A stretch of DNA of 64,000 bases from Undaria pinnatifida (GCA_012845835.1 JABAKD010000006.1:6750318-6814317), one strand, 5' to 3'; positions 30,136 through 41,747 are shown, counted from the first letter of the stretch. A program made the numbers and translations. Notes: generated from the sequence alone by a model not told the origin.

Positions 30136-30867
30136 CGACGAGGGAATAGCATATGCTGTGAGGCACGTCCATCTCACTCATCCTCTCGTCCGCGGATGAC
30201 CTGGTTTTAGGTAGTGGCGGTTTTAAGGGGAGTCGGGAGGGGGGCGTGTGGCGGTGCTAGCTGTAATAACCATGTTCTTACTCTAAAACAAACCCCTCGC
30301 TATTTCCAATTATACAGCACTCCAACACGTAAGTGCAAGCCTAAAGCGTTGAATGCCTGACCGTGAAAAAAAAATGATCGTTTGGCCGCACGGACTCGGG
30401 AGGGCCGATGATCTTCGCCGAGTAAGCATTGCTGGGCTGGAGAGGGTAACTAGCTCTATCAGCCCAGCGGCACACATTTGCGGGCAGCGGGTGAAGGGTG
30501 GCGGTGTCCACCGTAGTTCCTATCAGTCAAATTGTTGGTCGCTCGGCCGCAAACATTCGGGAGGATATACTTTCTTGCCGAGTAAGCCTGCTGTACCGGG
30601 CTGGGGTGGACAATCCTCTATCTCCCTCCCCAGTGGCGCGTAAGATTTATGACGAGGGGGTAACAATTCCTCTGTCAGCCCAGCGGCCGCACGTTAAGTA
30701 AATCCACCACCCCAGCACATTTTCAAGGTCTGCGTAGCAGAGCATAGCACTGTGTTTCTGCTGCGCCGCGTTCGCAACAGCTCTCTATCGTGCTTCGCCA
30801 AGGCTACGATGGTGGTCCGGGCACGCTTGTGTGGCCACCCCAGGATACATATTACGGTAAGGGTGCA

Positions 30868-31130
30868 CCGTCGACGCGTGCTACGGTAGTCATTAAGGTA
30901 TACCTTTTTTTGGCGATTTTTTTTTCTGAATGACGGGGCTTCTAATCCCGAAATCGTCGGAAATAGACCATTTTTTTTTGCGTGATTCTTGTTGTGTACC
31001 TATAGCCATGGGATTTTTCGTCCGGTAGCAGTTCTTGATTCTTCCCCAAATAATTTTTTGGGAGAGGTCTTAAGTTCTCAAACTGAGGAACGTTAAGAAA
31101 AAAAAAACGTGGTGCACCTCCATCGTAGCA
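30868..31130 (-). mobile_element. MITE-B copy, reverse orientation
   Basis: Starts 'gtcgacgcgtgctacggtag' and ends 'gtgcacctccatcgtagcac', inverted relative to each other. The body reads as the reverse of 584-845 ('tgaatgacggggcttctaat', 'ggaaatagacca'). Confidence 0.65.
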
Positions 31131-31253
31131 CGCGACCGTCTTTTCTTGTTCCGGGGCTCTTCTCGCTTGAGAACCTCCACGCCTCTCCCAAAAAGCTGGT
31201 TTGGTGAAAAATAAGAGTGCTACAGCAGTATCCGATGAGCAAAAAAAAAATGC

Positions 31254-31630
31254 AAAACAAGGGAATGGAATTATGACGATTTTTTTGGGGTGAAACCATC
31301 TTGTAGCCCCCCCCCCAAGAAGATCCTTCCATATACTATTTCCAAGTGTTTTTGTCCCCCTAAACGGGTTTCCAGTTGTAAAGGCGTTGAGGAGCCCCGC
31401 CATCCAGAAAACGTTTCAGTCTAAAAATGGTATACCTATTGCAAAACAAGGCAATGAAATTCCGAAGTTATTTCTTGGGGTGAAACCCCCTTGGAGCCCC
31501 CCCCCATAAAATCCTTCCCTATACTAATTCCAAGTGTTTTTGTCCTCCTAAACGGGTTTCCAGTTGTAAAGGCGTTGGGGAGCCCCGTCATCCAGAAAAC
31601 GTTTCAGTCTACCTCTATCGTAGCACGCGT
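31254..31630 (+). repeat. Two tandem 188-bp units
   Basis: 31254-31441 and 31442-31630 share 'caaaacaaggcaatg.aatt', 'ttggggtgaaacc', the 90-bp dispersed block and 'ccagaaaacgtttcagtcta'. The second ends in a MITE-B terminus. Confidence 0.85.
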
Positions 31631-32794
31631 CCTATTCGTTTGCAATCTCAAAAGCATTTTTTTTCTTCCTCGGTTCCGGGATATGCACCGCGGCCATGAA
31701 AGAGAAATGTTATTAGGAAACGGGAACCGATATAGGAATAATGTGGTGTTTCGTTATGGTTCATAGTTTTTTTTTGGCGGAGTACGTACGTAGCTTACTT
31801 TGACAGCAGCAGCTGGCATTGCTTGGTTGATCGCGCTTGTGGAGATACCAAGTGGATACTGCACGGGACGGTGCTGGCTGACTGGTAGAACACGCGAACA
31901 GACAGAGCTGTTGTTTACAACTAGACAGCGGTCGCTCACTGGACCAGACAATTCGTGATTTCTGTCTGTTTTCTCTGCTCTCAACAAAATATTGTTCAAG
32001 TCCATTTTTTTTTTCGAGGTACGAAATCATTCATGCGAATGGCCTACATCCGTCTTTGGAAAGGGGATATCCCCCCCGTTCCACCTCGCCTACCTACTGT
32101 GGAAACCCCACCGTAAAGCAGGTCACGTCTCTGCTATGTTTAGTGCACCTGAAGAATACAGAGCTCTTTCATCCCGCTCGTCAATTCGCACGGTACGGAG
32201 GTCATCGCGACAGTCCTCCCGTCTTGAGCGGGAACTATCATCTGCAGCAGGAACGCCTGAGTACACAGCAGTGTCAACAAAAATTGGTTGCGACAACAGT
32301 GTTAGAGGACGGAGGTGTGGCATCGGAGCGTTCAAACAGGGGTGGGGGCGACACAGCCCGGGTACGTCTCAGGGTTTTAACCGAACCCTAACCCTACGAC
32401 TGCATAGCTTAGTGCACACGATGCATTCCTAGAACATACAATGGCAGTTGCCATACAAAACGGTAGAGGTGTATTCCTAATCTCTCAGCCGTCTTTCCCC
32501 CCTCCGCATTGCACCAACCGCGGTACATTAGTACTGATTAACATCATCAGCGTGGGCAATGAGAAATAATCGAGGAGGGGTTGCGAAAAAGACACACCGC
32601 CCAAAACCCCCCCAAAAAATTAACTTCCCGGTTAACCCGACCCCCCCACCTCAACATCGCAGTCACTCCACGTCATCGAAATGGAGCGGGGAAGGCCCTC
32701 GAAGTCTTCCTCCTCGATCACGTCTCCCGTCCACACCTGCCAAGACGAAGAAAGCAGTAGACAAAGCAACGCCAAAGGGTTAACGCCTCTAGAA

Positions 32795-32985
32795 CTGGAA
32801 ACCCGTTTTCGGTGACAAAGTTACTCGGAATTAGTATAGACAGGGGTTTTGGGGCTCGAAAAGGGGTTAAGCGTGCAAAGATTTTTTTCGGTGACAAAAA
32901 TACTTGGGAATTAGTATAGGCAGGGGTTTGGGGCTCGAAAAGGGGGGCTAAGCGTGCAAGATTTTTTTTAGTGAAATCTCAAAAA
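32795..32985 (+). repeat. Two tandem units of about 95 bp
   Basis: 'tcggtgacaaagttactcgg' and 'tcggtgacaaaaatacttgg' each lead to 'aattagtatag', 'caggggttt.ggggctcgaa' and 'aagcgtgcaa'. The core is an altered, reversed form of the 90-bp dispersed block. Confidence 0.75.
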
Positions 32986-33129
32986 TCAGCTTGGGGTGGA
33001 GGTATTAAAGGGACAAGGTTTTTGTTCTCGAGAGTCAGCTTCCGGGTGGAGGTACCGAAGCTCCCCGCAAGTGGGGAGCCTCAGAACACAAAAAAAAAAC
33101 ACGCGTCTGCACTCTCTACCTTAAAAAGC

Positions 33130-33432
33130 AGGTGACGCGAGCTACGATAGAGGTATAATTTTTTTTGGCGAAAATGGTTTCTGAATGACGGGTCTCCTTA
33201 ACCTACTAATGCTATCGTCCGAAATACGTCCCATTTATTTTTGCGTGATTTCTCGTCGTTGTACGTACTTAGGCCATGTTTTTTTTTTTCTTTCATTCGG
33301 TACTCGTACGAAGCAGTTTTGACTTTCCTTCTCAAATCGCTTTTTTTTTTGGGGGGGGGGTGACGTCTTACAGCTCCCAAATTGAGAGGTATTAGAAAAA
33401 AATCGTGGTGTACCTCTATCGTAGGACGTGTG
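33130..33432 (-). mobile_element. MITE-B copy, reverse orientation
   Basis: 'gagctacgatagaggtataa' at the left and 'gtgtacctctatcgtaggac' at the right, inverted. Body has 'ctgaatgacgggtctcctta' and 'gtccgaaatacgtccc'. Confidence 0.7.
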
Positions 33433-33529
33433 ATGTGTTTAATGTGTTTTAACGTCGCTGCCTCGCTTCTTTTTTGCGTACGACGCCTTCCATTTTTCAC
33501 TTTAAAGATGTTCTGGGGGGGGGGGGGCT

Positions 33530-34660
33530 GGTAAAGAGCTCCTTCAAGCGGAGAGGGCCTCGTAGAGTCGTCCCACGCTAGGGGCCGCGCGGCAGATTTT
33601 AAGAAGGTTCTGAGCTCCTGACACGAGGAGCTCAGTATCTTCCTCGAAAATTGCCTTCGAAGGCATTCCTTCCCTCAGCCCAACCAAAACAATTTAAATG
33701 CGCTACTGTAGTCCTAGCAATACGACATACTTCGCAAACGTTTTTCTTGGCCATGAGAAGGTTTGCTGCATGCGGCGTCAGCTAGTAGAAAGTGTATTTC
33801 AGGTTTATCGAGAGGTTTGTACGAAAACCCGCACTGTATAGCGTCGCTCGTTTTCCCTCTGAAACCCCCGAGGGGTTCTGACGGATAGGCGCGCTGACGG
33901 CGAGAGGCTGGAGTCAACCCACGGTGGGGTCGCAGAGGGAAGTTTTCCGCGCTCCTAAACATTGGAAGCTGAATATCTCACCCTAAACACGGCTTGGAAG
34001 GCTTTCTATGGCGCGATCCGACCAACACTTCTGTGCGCTATTGCGGGGGACCCTAGTAAATAGGACCTACGGTGGATACAAAAACCTATATATTCATATA
34101 TTTTTACCAACAATATTTGGTCCTACTTACTATCGTCCTCCGTACTAGTCCTGAAAACAAACGTGCTCGTAAAGTTGTCAGTCTATAGTAGCCGGTAGTT
34201 TGTCGCTTGAGTGGGGCCCAACCGGACAGAAAAAAACATTTCGACCCGAGACGTGAAACCCCTTCCCCGTGATGGCTCGGCGCCCGCACCCTTTTCGTTC
34301 CGGAGGCTCGTCATCGGAGGAGCTCTTAATACACCCCGCCCAGAAAATAGTGTTGAGCCATCCCACGGTAGGGGTGGTGTAGCATCAGGTCAGTCCCTGA
34401 GCTCTTCACATGAGGAACTCAATAACTTGCTCGGAAGGAAAAAAAAGAAATAGAAGGCATTCGTTCGCACAACCAGACCAAGCTTCTATGCCTTGGAAGT
34501 AGTCCTGAAGAAATATGTACTCGTGAAATTACTTCATTAACCGGCAGTTCTTCACACGAGGAGCTCAATCACCCAGGGACTTTTTGGCGCAATCTTACAA
34601 CTGCAACCCCTACAGAGTGGGATGACGCTGTGTTGAGGTAAAACTAGAGGTGCAACCCGA
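33530..34660. repeat. Several copies of the 'gaggagctca' repeat with a MITE-E inside
   Basis: Copies near 33530-33730, 34180-34460 and 34500-34660 keep 'tctgagctcctgacacgagg', 'gtcctgaaaacaaacgtgct' and 'catcccacggtaggggt'. MITE-E sits at 34045-34143, between 'cttctgtgcgcta' and 'actagtcctgaaaacaaa', which are continuous in other copies, so it inserted into the repeat. Confidence 0.6.
34045..34143. mobile_element. MITE-E copy inserted in another repeat
   Basis: 'gcgggggaccctagtaaata' to 'ttactatcgtcctccgta'. Flanked by 'gctatt' and 'ctagtcc'; the host repeat elsewhere reads 'cgctagtcc', so the insertion point is visible. Confidence 0.75.
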
Positions 34661-35002
34661 TGACTGAAGCCATTGGTAGACTATTAATAGGAAGTAAATA
34701 GCAATCACATTTGCAGAAACAAGCCTTACATTCCGACGATCAGGGCTTGAGCAGCCCCGCCCCCCCACATCAGTTCAGAAAATATATATATATATATATG
34801 TTCTTTGCAGGTAAGTGCCATGTATGTGTTGTTCTTGTTGTTGTGCAGGCCATCCGATGATGTGCAGTATGCGTTTCAACGTTGATCACTCGCACCATAC
34901 CCGAAAGAAGAAAGCCTCGGAAATAAAAAGGAAACCTATGTTATGGTCTGATCCCTCTATCGTATCACGCGCCTACATCACCTCCTGGCTTTATTTTGCA
35001 GG

Positions 35003-35081
35003 TCGGACACATTTACTACCCTGGCAGCACGGGCCACTTTGTGTGACCGACCCTGATGTACGTCAGAATTCCGTTGCGGTA
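35003..35081 (+). CDS. Possible plus-strand exon, unidentified
   Basis: A good acceptor (GGCTTTATTTTGCAG, ending 35002) and a good donor (GTAAGG at 35082) bracket 79 bases; one frame reads RTHLLPWQHGPLCVTDP and DVRQNSVA without stop. A second acceptor-like TTGTTGTTGTGCAG ends near 34849. No family match, no partner exons; may be chance or a nested gene. Confidence 0.2.
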
Positions 35082-35164
35082 AGGTGGGAGGGGCGGGTGC
35101 GGGGCGTGCCGGCTGGCATCCTTGTTCGGCGAGCCACTACTACCGCATTTTCAGACCAAAGCCG

Positions 35165-35450
35165 CAGTTAGGGGGGGAAGGGGGAGGCAGGAGGGGGGGG
35201 GGGGGTACTCTTTTGTTACTTGCCTTAGTCGTTCAACCATTGACTTTGCATCCCTTTCGAGACGGAGCACCGTTGCCACTCCTGATAGAGACACACACGT
35301 CCAACCTTTGGGCGCTCAGTACAATCATTTTATATTTGTGCACAAAAACTTTTTGCTTATTTTATCTTGTATCTCTTTCCTCCTCGTTTGTCTGTGGCCA
35401 CCACCTGTCTCCAAGGATAGCGATCGTTTTCCAGCTACTGTGTCGTGGCT
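35165..35450 (-). mobile_element. LINE 3'-end fragment
   Basis: G-run, then 'gtactcttttgttacttgcc', 'cgttcaaccattgac', 'cgagacggagcaccgttgcc', 'gtccaacctttgggcgctca' and 'ctgtggccaccacctgtctc'. Confidence 0.7.
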
Positions 35451-36224
35451 ACAGCAGCAGGATGGCTTTTCGAGGCCTCGTTTTTCAGCGGCTCAAATCC
35501 ACCCACACAAAAGAAAACTATCCCGTTGCCGGGTGACTTTGAAATCAAGTCACTTTCTATCGATTTTTTCCATCCTGTGAATCCCCCCAAAAGACTAGAT
35601 AATATTAAGAAAATGTTGATGTTATGGTACAGCGGGTACTCCGACTTAAGAGCGCCCTTTAACAAACTGAAACTAGCGCTCTTAGCTACACATTATTGCT
35701 CTTATCTGTGGCGGGAAATACAAAAATTTTGGTATAGGTGGGACATGCCGACTTGACCGCTCTCATGTCCCGAACGCTGTTGTCGTGGGCGCTCTTAAAT
35801 CGGAGTGTTCACAGTATTCGCGCTGGGAGACTGGCAAAGGCTTATGATCCAGGATGTAGGATATGGATCTGGGTAAATAGAAGCGTTTCATACACCTTGG
35901 AAGTCATGCATGTAGAGAAAAGAGGATGCGTTGTCTGAACTGACATCCAGTCCTCCCGCGGTTCTTTTTCCCGTGACTGGAAAACAAGGGAAAATGCTTA
36001 TTTTTCCTTCTCTAAGAGTAAGTAAACACCGTGGGACGTGCTTAATAGAGATACTTGCGAGAAGTTATCAGTACGGCACCACGCTCATCCTTTAAAACAT
36101 GGCGTCCTCGGCAGGACATTAAGGTCTGAACGTTTCTGCATCACGCTGTTTGTTGACGCTGGTACTAGCTAGCACTAAAGAAGTCATCGATCTATATCCT
36201 TTCGCGGGGACATACATACACGCG

Positions 36225-36735
36225 CCCCGTATCACGCGCGATCGGAGTATCGCACACAGCTTGCGAAGATGAGTTTCGACGAAATCCTTGGTCTCACAGC
36301 TGTACGAAGCGCATTTTTATTTTTTATTTTTTAGTACAAAACCTTCCTATGCTATGACGCGCGCTACGATGGAGGTGCACCATTTTTTTTCTAATACTAC
36401 CCCTCAATTTGACAAGCTTAAGACCTCTCCAAAAACCGATTTTGGAGAAAACAAAAACCTTCTACATGCCGGATTGAAAATGGCAGGGACTAGGTATGCA
36501 ACGAGAATCGTGGACAAAAAAAATCAATGGGGCGTATTTTTCGACGATAGTATTAGTAGGTTAAGGAGCCCCGTCATTCAGAAACCATTCTCGCCAAAAA
36601 ACGGTATACCTCTATTGTAGCACACACACCCCGCAACGCGTGCGATTGGAGTATCACACACAGCTTGCAAAGACAAGAGCTTCACCAAAATCCTCGATCT
36701 CACAGCAGCTGTGGTGCATGTTTGTTTTTACTACG
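36225..36735 (+). repeat. Two ATG-peptide repeats flanking a MITE-B
   Basis: 36225-36345 reads MSFDEILGLTA from 36270; 36630-36735 reads SFTKILDLTAAVVHVC with the start codon altered. Between them, 36350-36625 is MITE-B ('ctacgatggaggtgcacca' to 'ggtatacctctattgtagca'). Confidence 0.65.
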
Positions 36736-36959
36736 CACGAAAAGGGCAAAACACCGTGAGACGTATGTCCCTCTGAAGTTTCACAAAGGATACGCGCGCC
36801 GGCATGTTACAATCACCCGTGCTGCTGCTGCTGCTGCTGCTGCTATATCCGCCGCCGCACCTTTCTTGACTTGTTGTTCGAGAAGGCCGAAGCGTGCCAC
36901 GTGGCGTAGGACTTTAGTTTAGCTTCTACCATCTGGCCATGAGCAAGGGACGATCATGG

Positions 36960-37085
36960 CGGGGGGGGGGGGGGATTCATTTCACGCCCAGTCATAGTAT
37001 TGAGACATTTGGCCCTCGTGCCCCTACTATGCCGGCACGGAGCATGTCGGGTTTTCACCGACCAGGCAGACATCGCCGTTGGGGG
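36960..37085 (-). repeat. SINE-like repeat, 3' end only
   Basis: G-run, 'attcatttcacgcccagtca', 'tatgccggcacggagcatgt', 'gggttttcaccgaccaggca'. Stops at 37085, where the exon-2 array begins. Confidence 0.65.
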
Positions 37086-37089
37086 CGGC

Positions 37090-38290
37090 GGGTTCCCTGA
37101 CTTACCCTTGCATGCCTTACCAAGCAGATCGACAGCTCGGGCGGATCCATGGCGGAATGAAACATTAGCCCCCCCGGTATTTTCTTTCGTCATCGGTACC
37201 CTGAAGAGCAGGAGGGGAGCGTCCTCCGCCTTCTCTAAGGAGTTGCACATCAGCCCCCCCTTCTCGTCCATGACGATTTGTCATCGGCATCAGCAACAAC
37301 GCGTGCTTGCACTATTCAAAGACGACTAACCAAAAAAAAAAAGTCATTTTTGGTGGCTATCTCTGCGTCCAAAAAGGGTCTATAGTAGAGCGCGTAGCTC
37401 TGACATAACGCAACATTAGCCCACCCGGGAGTTTCTTCTCGCCAATTTCACGATATATACCTCAACTGGCGACCACAGGCCACATAACGTCTGCCTCCTT
37501 TTTCGTCGACTACCGCAACAAAGAAGCGACTCTCTAAAAGATAAACGTGGTGACTGAACATGTCGACATGCAATTGAGGCAATGCAAGATCCGCATTGTT
37601 ACACAGATCAAACAGGTGCGCAAGAGAATTGCCGTACATATCTCACGCGGCAAACATAATCTAGGTCAAGCAGAAAACACGAAACCAGCGCGATTGGGGA
37701 TCTGGGCTGTAAGGAAGAGACAACCTGAAGCGCAGCAGGGGGGCGTCCTCCGTCCTCTCTACGAGGGCTTACGTCAACTCCTCCCTCTCGTATGTGGCGG
37801 CTTGTCGTCGACACCAACGACAACACGCGCTCAAACTGTTCGCAGACGCTTAGTAAGCCCAACAGCCACATTTTTTTAGAGGCCGTCTCTGGGTCCCGCA
37901 ACATATTAACAGTAGCGCGCGCATAATAGCTCTGACGTAGGGCAACATTAGCCCACCCTGCTGTTTATTCTCGTCCTCAACACGATACCTCGGTGGAAGA
38001 AACCCTGAAGCGAAGGAATGGGGCATCTTCGGCCTTCCCTAAGGAGTCGCACATCAGCTCCCCCCTCTCTTCTATGACGACTTGTCGTTGACATCAATGA
38101 CAACGACAAGGACAACGACAATGACAACGGCAATGACAACGACAAAAACGACAAGCACGGCGGAGATTGAGAGGCGCTTATACAATCAAAATCCAGTACA
38201 CGAGCGACAGCGATTCAGTGTAGAAATTGGGAGTAAATACCTTTGGTTTTCACACCCCACCCCACCCTCTCGTCTATGATTACTTGTTGG
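37090..38290 (-). repeat. Tandem array of exon-2-like units (195-290 bp apart)
   Basis: Related blocks sit near 37170-37275, 37400-37515, 37690-37800, 37940-38080 and 38230-38285. The minus-strand core is VMDEKGGLMCNSLEKAEDAP in the first and VIEERGELMCDSLGKAEDAP in the fourth; the others are broken. Flanking 'caacattagcccaccc' and 'ttgtcgtcgacaccaacgac' recur too, so the unit spans exon and intron. Also holds a run of 'gacaacgacaatgacaacgg' at 38095-38155. Confidence 0.75.
38004..38080 (-). CDS. Protease gene, exon 2 candidate: propeptide
   Basis: Best copy in the array. A GACAAG acceptor ends at 38081 and the donor GTTTCT starts at 38003 (weak). In phase 1 it reads VIEERGELMCDSLGKAEDAP then FLRFR. 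Phase in fits exon 1 (N|V) and phase out fits exon 3. The copy at 37170-37275 has a better donor (GTACCG) but has lost the acceptor AG. Which copy is used cannot be told from sequence. Confidence 0.4.
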
Positions 38291-38658
38291 CATCAACATC
38301 AACGACTGCGACAATCGGAAACACGAAGGACGACGAAGATGGTAGATATTGAGAGTCCATGTTACAAGATAACATAATAATGCGCAACAGGCCATTGAGT
38401 GGGGACTTCTCTCAAGAAATTTCAGTGATCCCGGTCCTTGTCGACCCCAGCTGAGAAGCCATCACCGCCAACGAGGGGTCGAAGGGTAAATGTTTCGCGC
38501 ATGGCGGGAGTCTTGTTGACCCGCGAGAAGAGATCCGACCCGTGACAAGCACTGATTTTTTTCAAGTTCGAACTTTTTTTTTCCGCGGGTTGGTTGGCCT
38601 TGAGTTGTGACATTCGTCGGTTTCAATACTATTTTTTAGGCTTTTTACCAACCCGGCA

Positions 38659-39492
38659 GAGGGTGGAAATCGCAAGCACCCTAATGACAAAGCGGAGGTT
38701 GGAAATCGCAAACACCGTAATGACAAAGCAGAGATTGGAAATGGTAAACCCCGAAATGGTGATAAAGCGGAGGTTTCAAATCGCAAACGCCAAAATGATA
38801 AAGCGGAGGTTGGAAATCGCAAACACCGTAATGATAAAGCACAGGTTGGAAATCGCAAACACCGTCATGATAGATCAGAGGTTGGGAATCGTAAGCATCG
38901 TAATGATAAATCAAAGGTTGGAAATCGCAAACACCGTAAACATAAGGCAGAGGTTGGAAATAGCAAACGCCGTAATGATAAAGCGGAGGTTGGAAATCGC
39001 AAACACCGTAATGATAAAGCACAGGTTGGAAATCGCAAACACCGTCATGATAGATCAGAGGTTGGAAATCGTAATCATCGTAATGATAAATCAAAGGTTG
39101 GAAATCGCTAACACCGTAATGATAAAGCAGAGGTTGGAAATCGCAAACAAACGCGGTATTGATAAAGCGGAGGTTGGAAATCGCAAACACCGTCATGATA
39201 GATCAGAGGATGGAAATCGTAAGCATCGTAATGATAAATCAAAGGTTGGAAATCGCAAACACCGTAAACATAAAGCAGAGGTTGGAAATCGCAAACAAAC
39301 GCGGTATTGATAAAGCGGAGGTTGGAAATCGCAAACACCGTAATGATAAAGCACAGGTTGGAAATCGCAAACACCGTCATGATAGATCAGAGGTTGGAAA
39401 TCGTAAGCATCGCAATGATAAATCAAAGGTTGGAAATCGCAAACACCGTAAACATAAAGCAGAGGTTGGGAAACGCAAACACCGTACAGGCT
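38659..39492 (+). repeat. 36-bp minisatellite with 180-bp higher-order period
   Basis: About 23 units of 'gaggttggaaatcgcaaaca' plus 'ccgtaatgataaagc' variants. In one plus frame it reads NDKAEVGNRKHR repeats; unit types AE, AQ, HDRSE, NDKSK and KHKAE recur in that order, so five units form a 180-bp super-unit (the 'aaagcacagg' type lies at 38835 and 39015). A lone unit is found at 40655-40695. Open frames on both strands follow from the 36-bp period. Confidence 0.9.
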
Positions 39493-40200
39493 AGTTCACG
39501 CTAAAAACCCCAAATTTATTCCCCGGCGAATGTCCACGCCGTTTTTTGGATTCTAACCGTGAAATGTTATACAAGTCTATTATGTGCCCGTGCGCAGACC
39601 TCACCTGTTGTTTTTTGTTTGTTTGTTTTTTGCCTGATTTTTCGTCAGTCAAGATTTTTTCGGAAAACGTGGACCACCTTAGCCCAAATATTTTCAGCGG
39701 AAAATAAAAAAAACGAAGGTCAGACCTCGGGATGGGCGTGTACACCACGTGTGCAAAAATGCAGGGTCCATCTCTCGAAAACGGCGCGGACATTTATTTG
39801 GGCTTTTGAGCGTAAAAATGAGTCAGATATGTTATTTCTTTCAAATGACCTGGTTTCAGTCTATGATCCAGTTTTCTCGCTAGATTCTGCTTCATGTTGA
39901 ACACAGGCGGGTCAGATCTTCGATTTTTTTCGCGAAAATTTCTACAGACATGCCTTGGAGTACGTCCAAGCGGATCGTGCAAGATGCGGCGCAAATGTTT
40001 TTTCACCCCCGCTAGGAAAAATCCTGAATATTATTGAAAAAAAACGAAGGCCTGTCATTGGTCGGCACGAGCTTCGCTCCTAGGGACAGCCCGAGGCCGT
40101 TAAAAAAAAAATGGCCATGGCACCCTCTTACCCTCTTCCACTGGTCATGGAGGTCAGTACGATACCAAATACTCAATCTTTGACTAGATATTGCGAGCGG
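39493..40200. other. Stretch without recognisable gene
   Basis: No repeat family from this window and no splice-bounded exon recognised; short frames on both strands only. Confidence 0.35.
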
Positions 40201-40415
40201 ACGCGTGGGGGAAAGATTTTTTTTTTTTTTTAACTTGAACCAGCCTGTAATGATAAATGGGGAAAGGAAATGGGCAAACGGTTGGCGGAAGATACCACTG
40301 CTTTACGGTGCGATCAATCGACTTCCTCTTAGGTACTACTGCTGCTTTACGGAAGGATATTCGATTTACATGGGAACGGCATCCACGCTATATTGTCGGA
40401 GGGCACAAATAGAAA

Positions 40416-40428
40416 TAACAACAACAGC

Positions 40429-40493
<65 letters not shown>

Positions 40494-40508
40494 CCACAGC
40501 AACAACAT

Positions 40509-40540
<32 letters not shown>

Positions 40541-40566
40541 ACAACAACAATAACAATAGTAACAAT
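40416..40566 (+). repeat. (AAC)n microsatellite
   Basis: About 50 units with a few substitutions. Poly-Asn, poly-Thr and poly-Leu frames in both directions are products of the repeat. Confidence 0.95.
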
Positions 40567-40574
40567 AAATCAAA

Positions 40575-41430
40575 GGTGTTATAAGGCTTAGTTAGGGTAA
40601 GCTATTGGTTGACCTTTTGCAAGTGGTCAAACGGACTAATACCCCACTAATACCTTGCCAGAGGTTGAAAATAGCAAACACTGTAATGACACGGCTGTGA
40701 GTTAGCTGGACTTGAGGACAATTAGCCCTTATCGAGGCTCCAGAGGGAAAAAAAAAGGACGAATGAAATGGCCGATTGTAAGCAACCCGGGCTGTTGTTA
40801 ACAGCTTAGAATTAGGAGACGAGGACTGTCCAGTCGAACTCCAAATTGCAATGCAGTAAGTACCCGTATGACGCGCGCACAGATTGCGCCCGCGTGTGCT
40901 GCATGCTCGCACCATGAGAAGAACTCGGTTATACCTTGTCTGTCGCTGTACATACATGGGCCTGCAAAATGGTTATTTGCTAATACTCGTAGCTACCAGG
41001 TATTGCAGTAGTTGGGTCGCGGGGAAATGCAAACAAACTGACCTACAAAGACCTACGCGTGTATTATTAATAGTTAGCAAAATTCGATGAAGATCGAAGA
41101 GCATAAAAAACTGAAAAGTGGGAATGCTGAACCCCCTATGGGCGAATAAAAAGAAGGCAAGTACCGGTGGGGAGAAAGGGGAGACCTGTGACCACGGCTT
41201 GTCCAGAGGCCGCTCGCTGAGGGTGAAACCTCTTACGAGCTGAGCTGGATGGCGAGCAAAATTGAATAAAAAAGGAAGCACCCCACGTTGAGCGCCAAAC
41301 GCGGCTCGATCAGATTCATACGCCCAGATTTCCGCATAGCACCGCACGCAACATTCCGTAACACCGACGGGTGCTCGTATCATAGCCCACTAACACCCGT
41401 CGGTGACTTACCATATCATAACTTAAATCT
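40575..41430. other. Repeat remnant and gene-free stretch
   Basis: 40575-40660 ('ataaggcttagttagggtaa', 'tggtcaaacggactaatacc') matches the tandem units at 58412-58600. The rest shows no supported gene. Confidence 0.45.
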
Positions 41431-41633
41431 AGATGTACCACGCAGCTTTCAAAAAAGTTGAGTTTCAACCATTCCATCGGTCGTACTCACAGCTGACGTT
41501 TTTTCAATTTTTGTAAAATAATGTAGTTTGTGATCGGCGAACTTTTCACAGCCCTATAAACTGATCTATACATTAATAAAGACACAGCAGTAGTAGTTGA
41601 GAATAAACTTCAAGGAATACGTGTAATACTATT

Positions 41634-41747
41634 ACGGGGGACCATAGTAAATAGGACCTACGGTACACACAAAAACCAATATATTTCCCTATTTTTACTA
41701 ACACTATTTGGTCCTATTTACTATGGTCCCCCGTAAATAGAGTAGTA
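41634..41747. mobile_element. MITE-E, best-preserved copy
   Basis: Left 'tacgggggaccatagtaaat' + 'aggacc', right 'ggtcctatttactatggtcc' + 'cccgta': 26-bp perfect inverted ends around an AT-rich core. TA dinucleotides at both borders could be the target duplication. Confidence 0.85.

Noticed and set aside
37448-37639. 63-codon minus frame with NADLALPQLHVDMFSHH
   Set aside because: It spans the boundary between two units of the exon-2 array and is not conserved in other units.
38659-39492. CRISPR-like array
   Set aside because: Units are contiguous 36-bp repeats without spacers, in a eukaryotic intron-rich context.
40205-40591. Poly-Thr, poly-Asn and poly-Leu proteins
   Set aside because: Products of the (AAC)n microsatellite.
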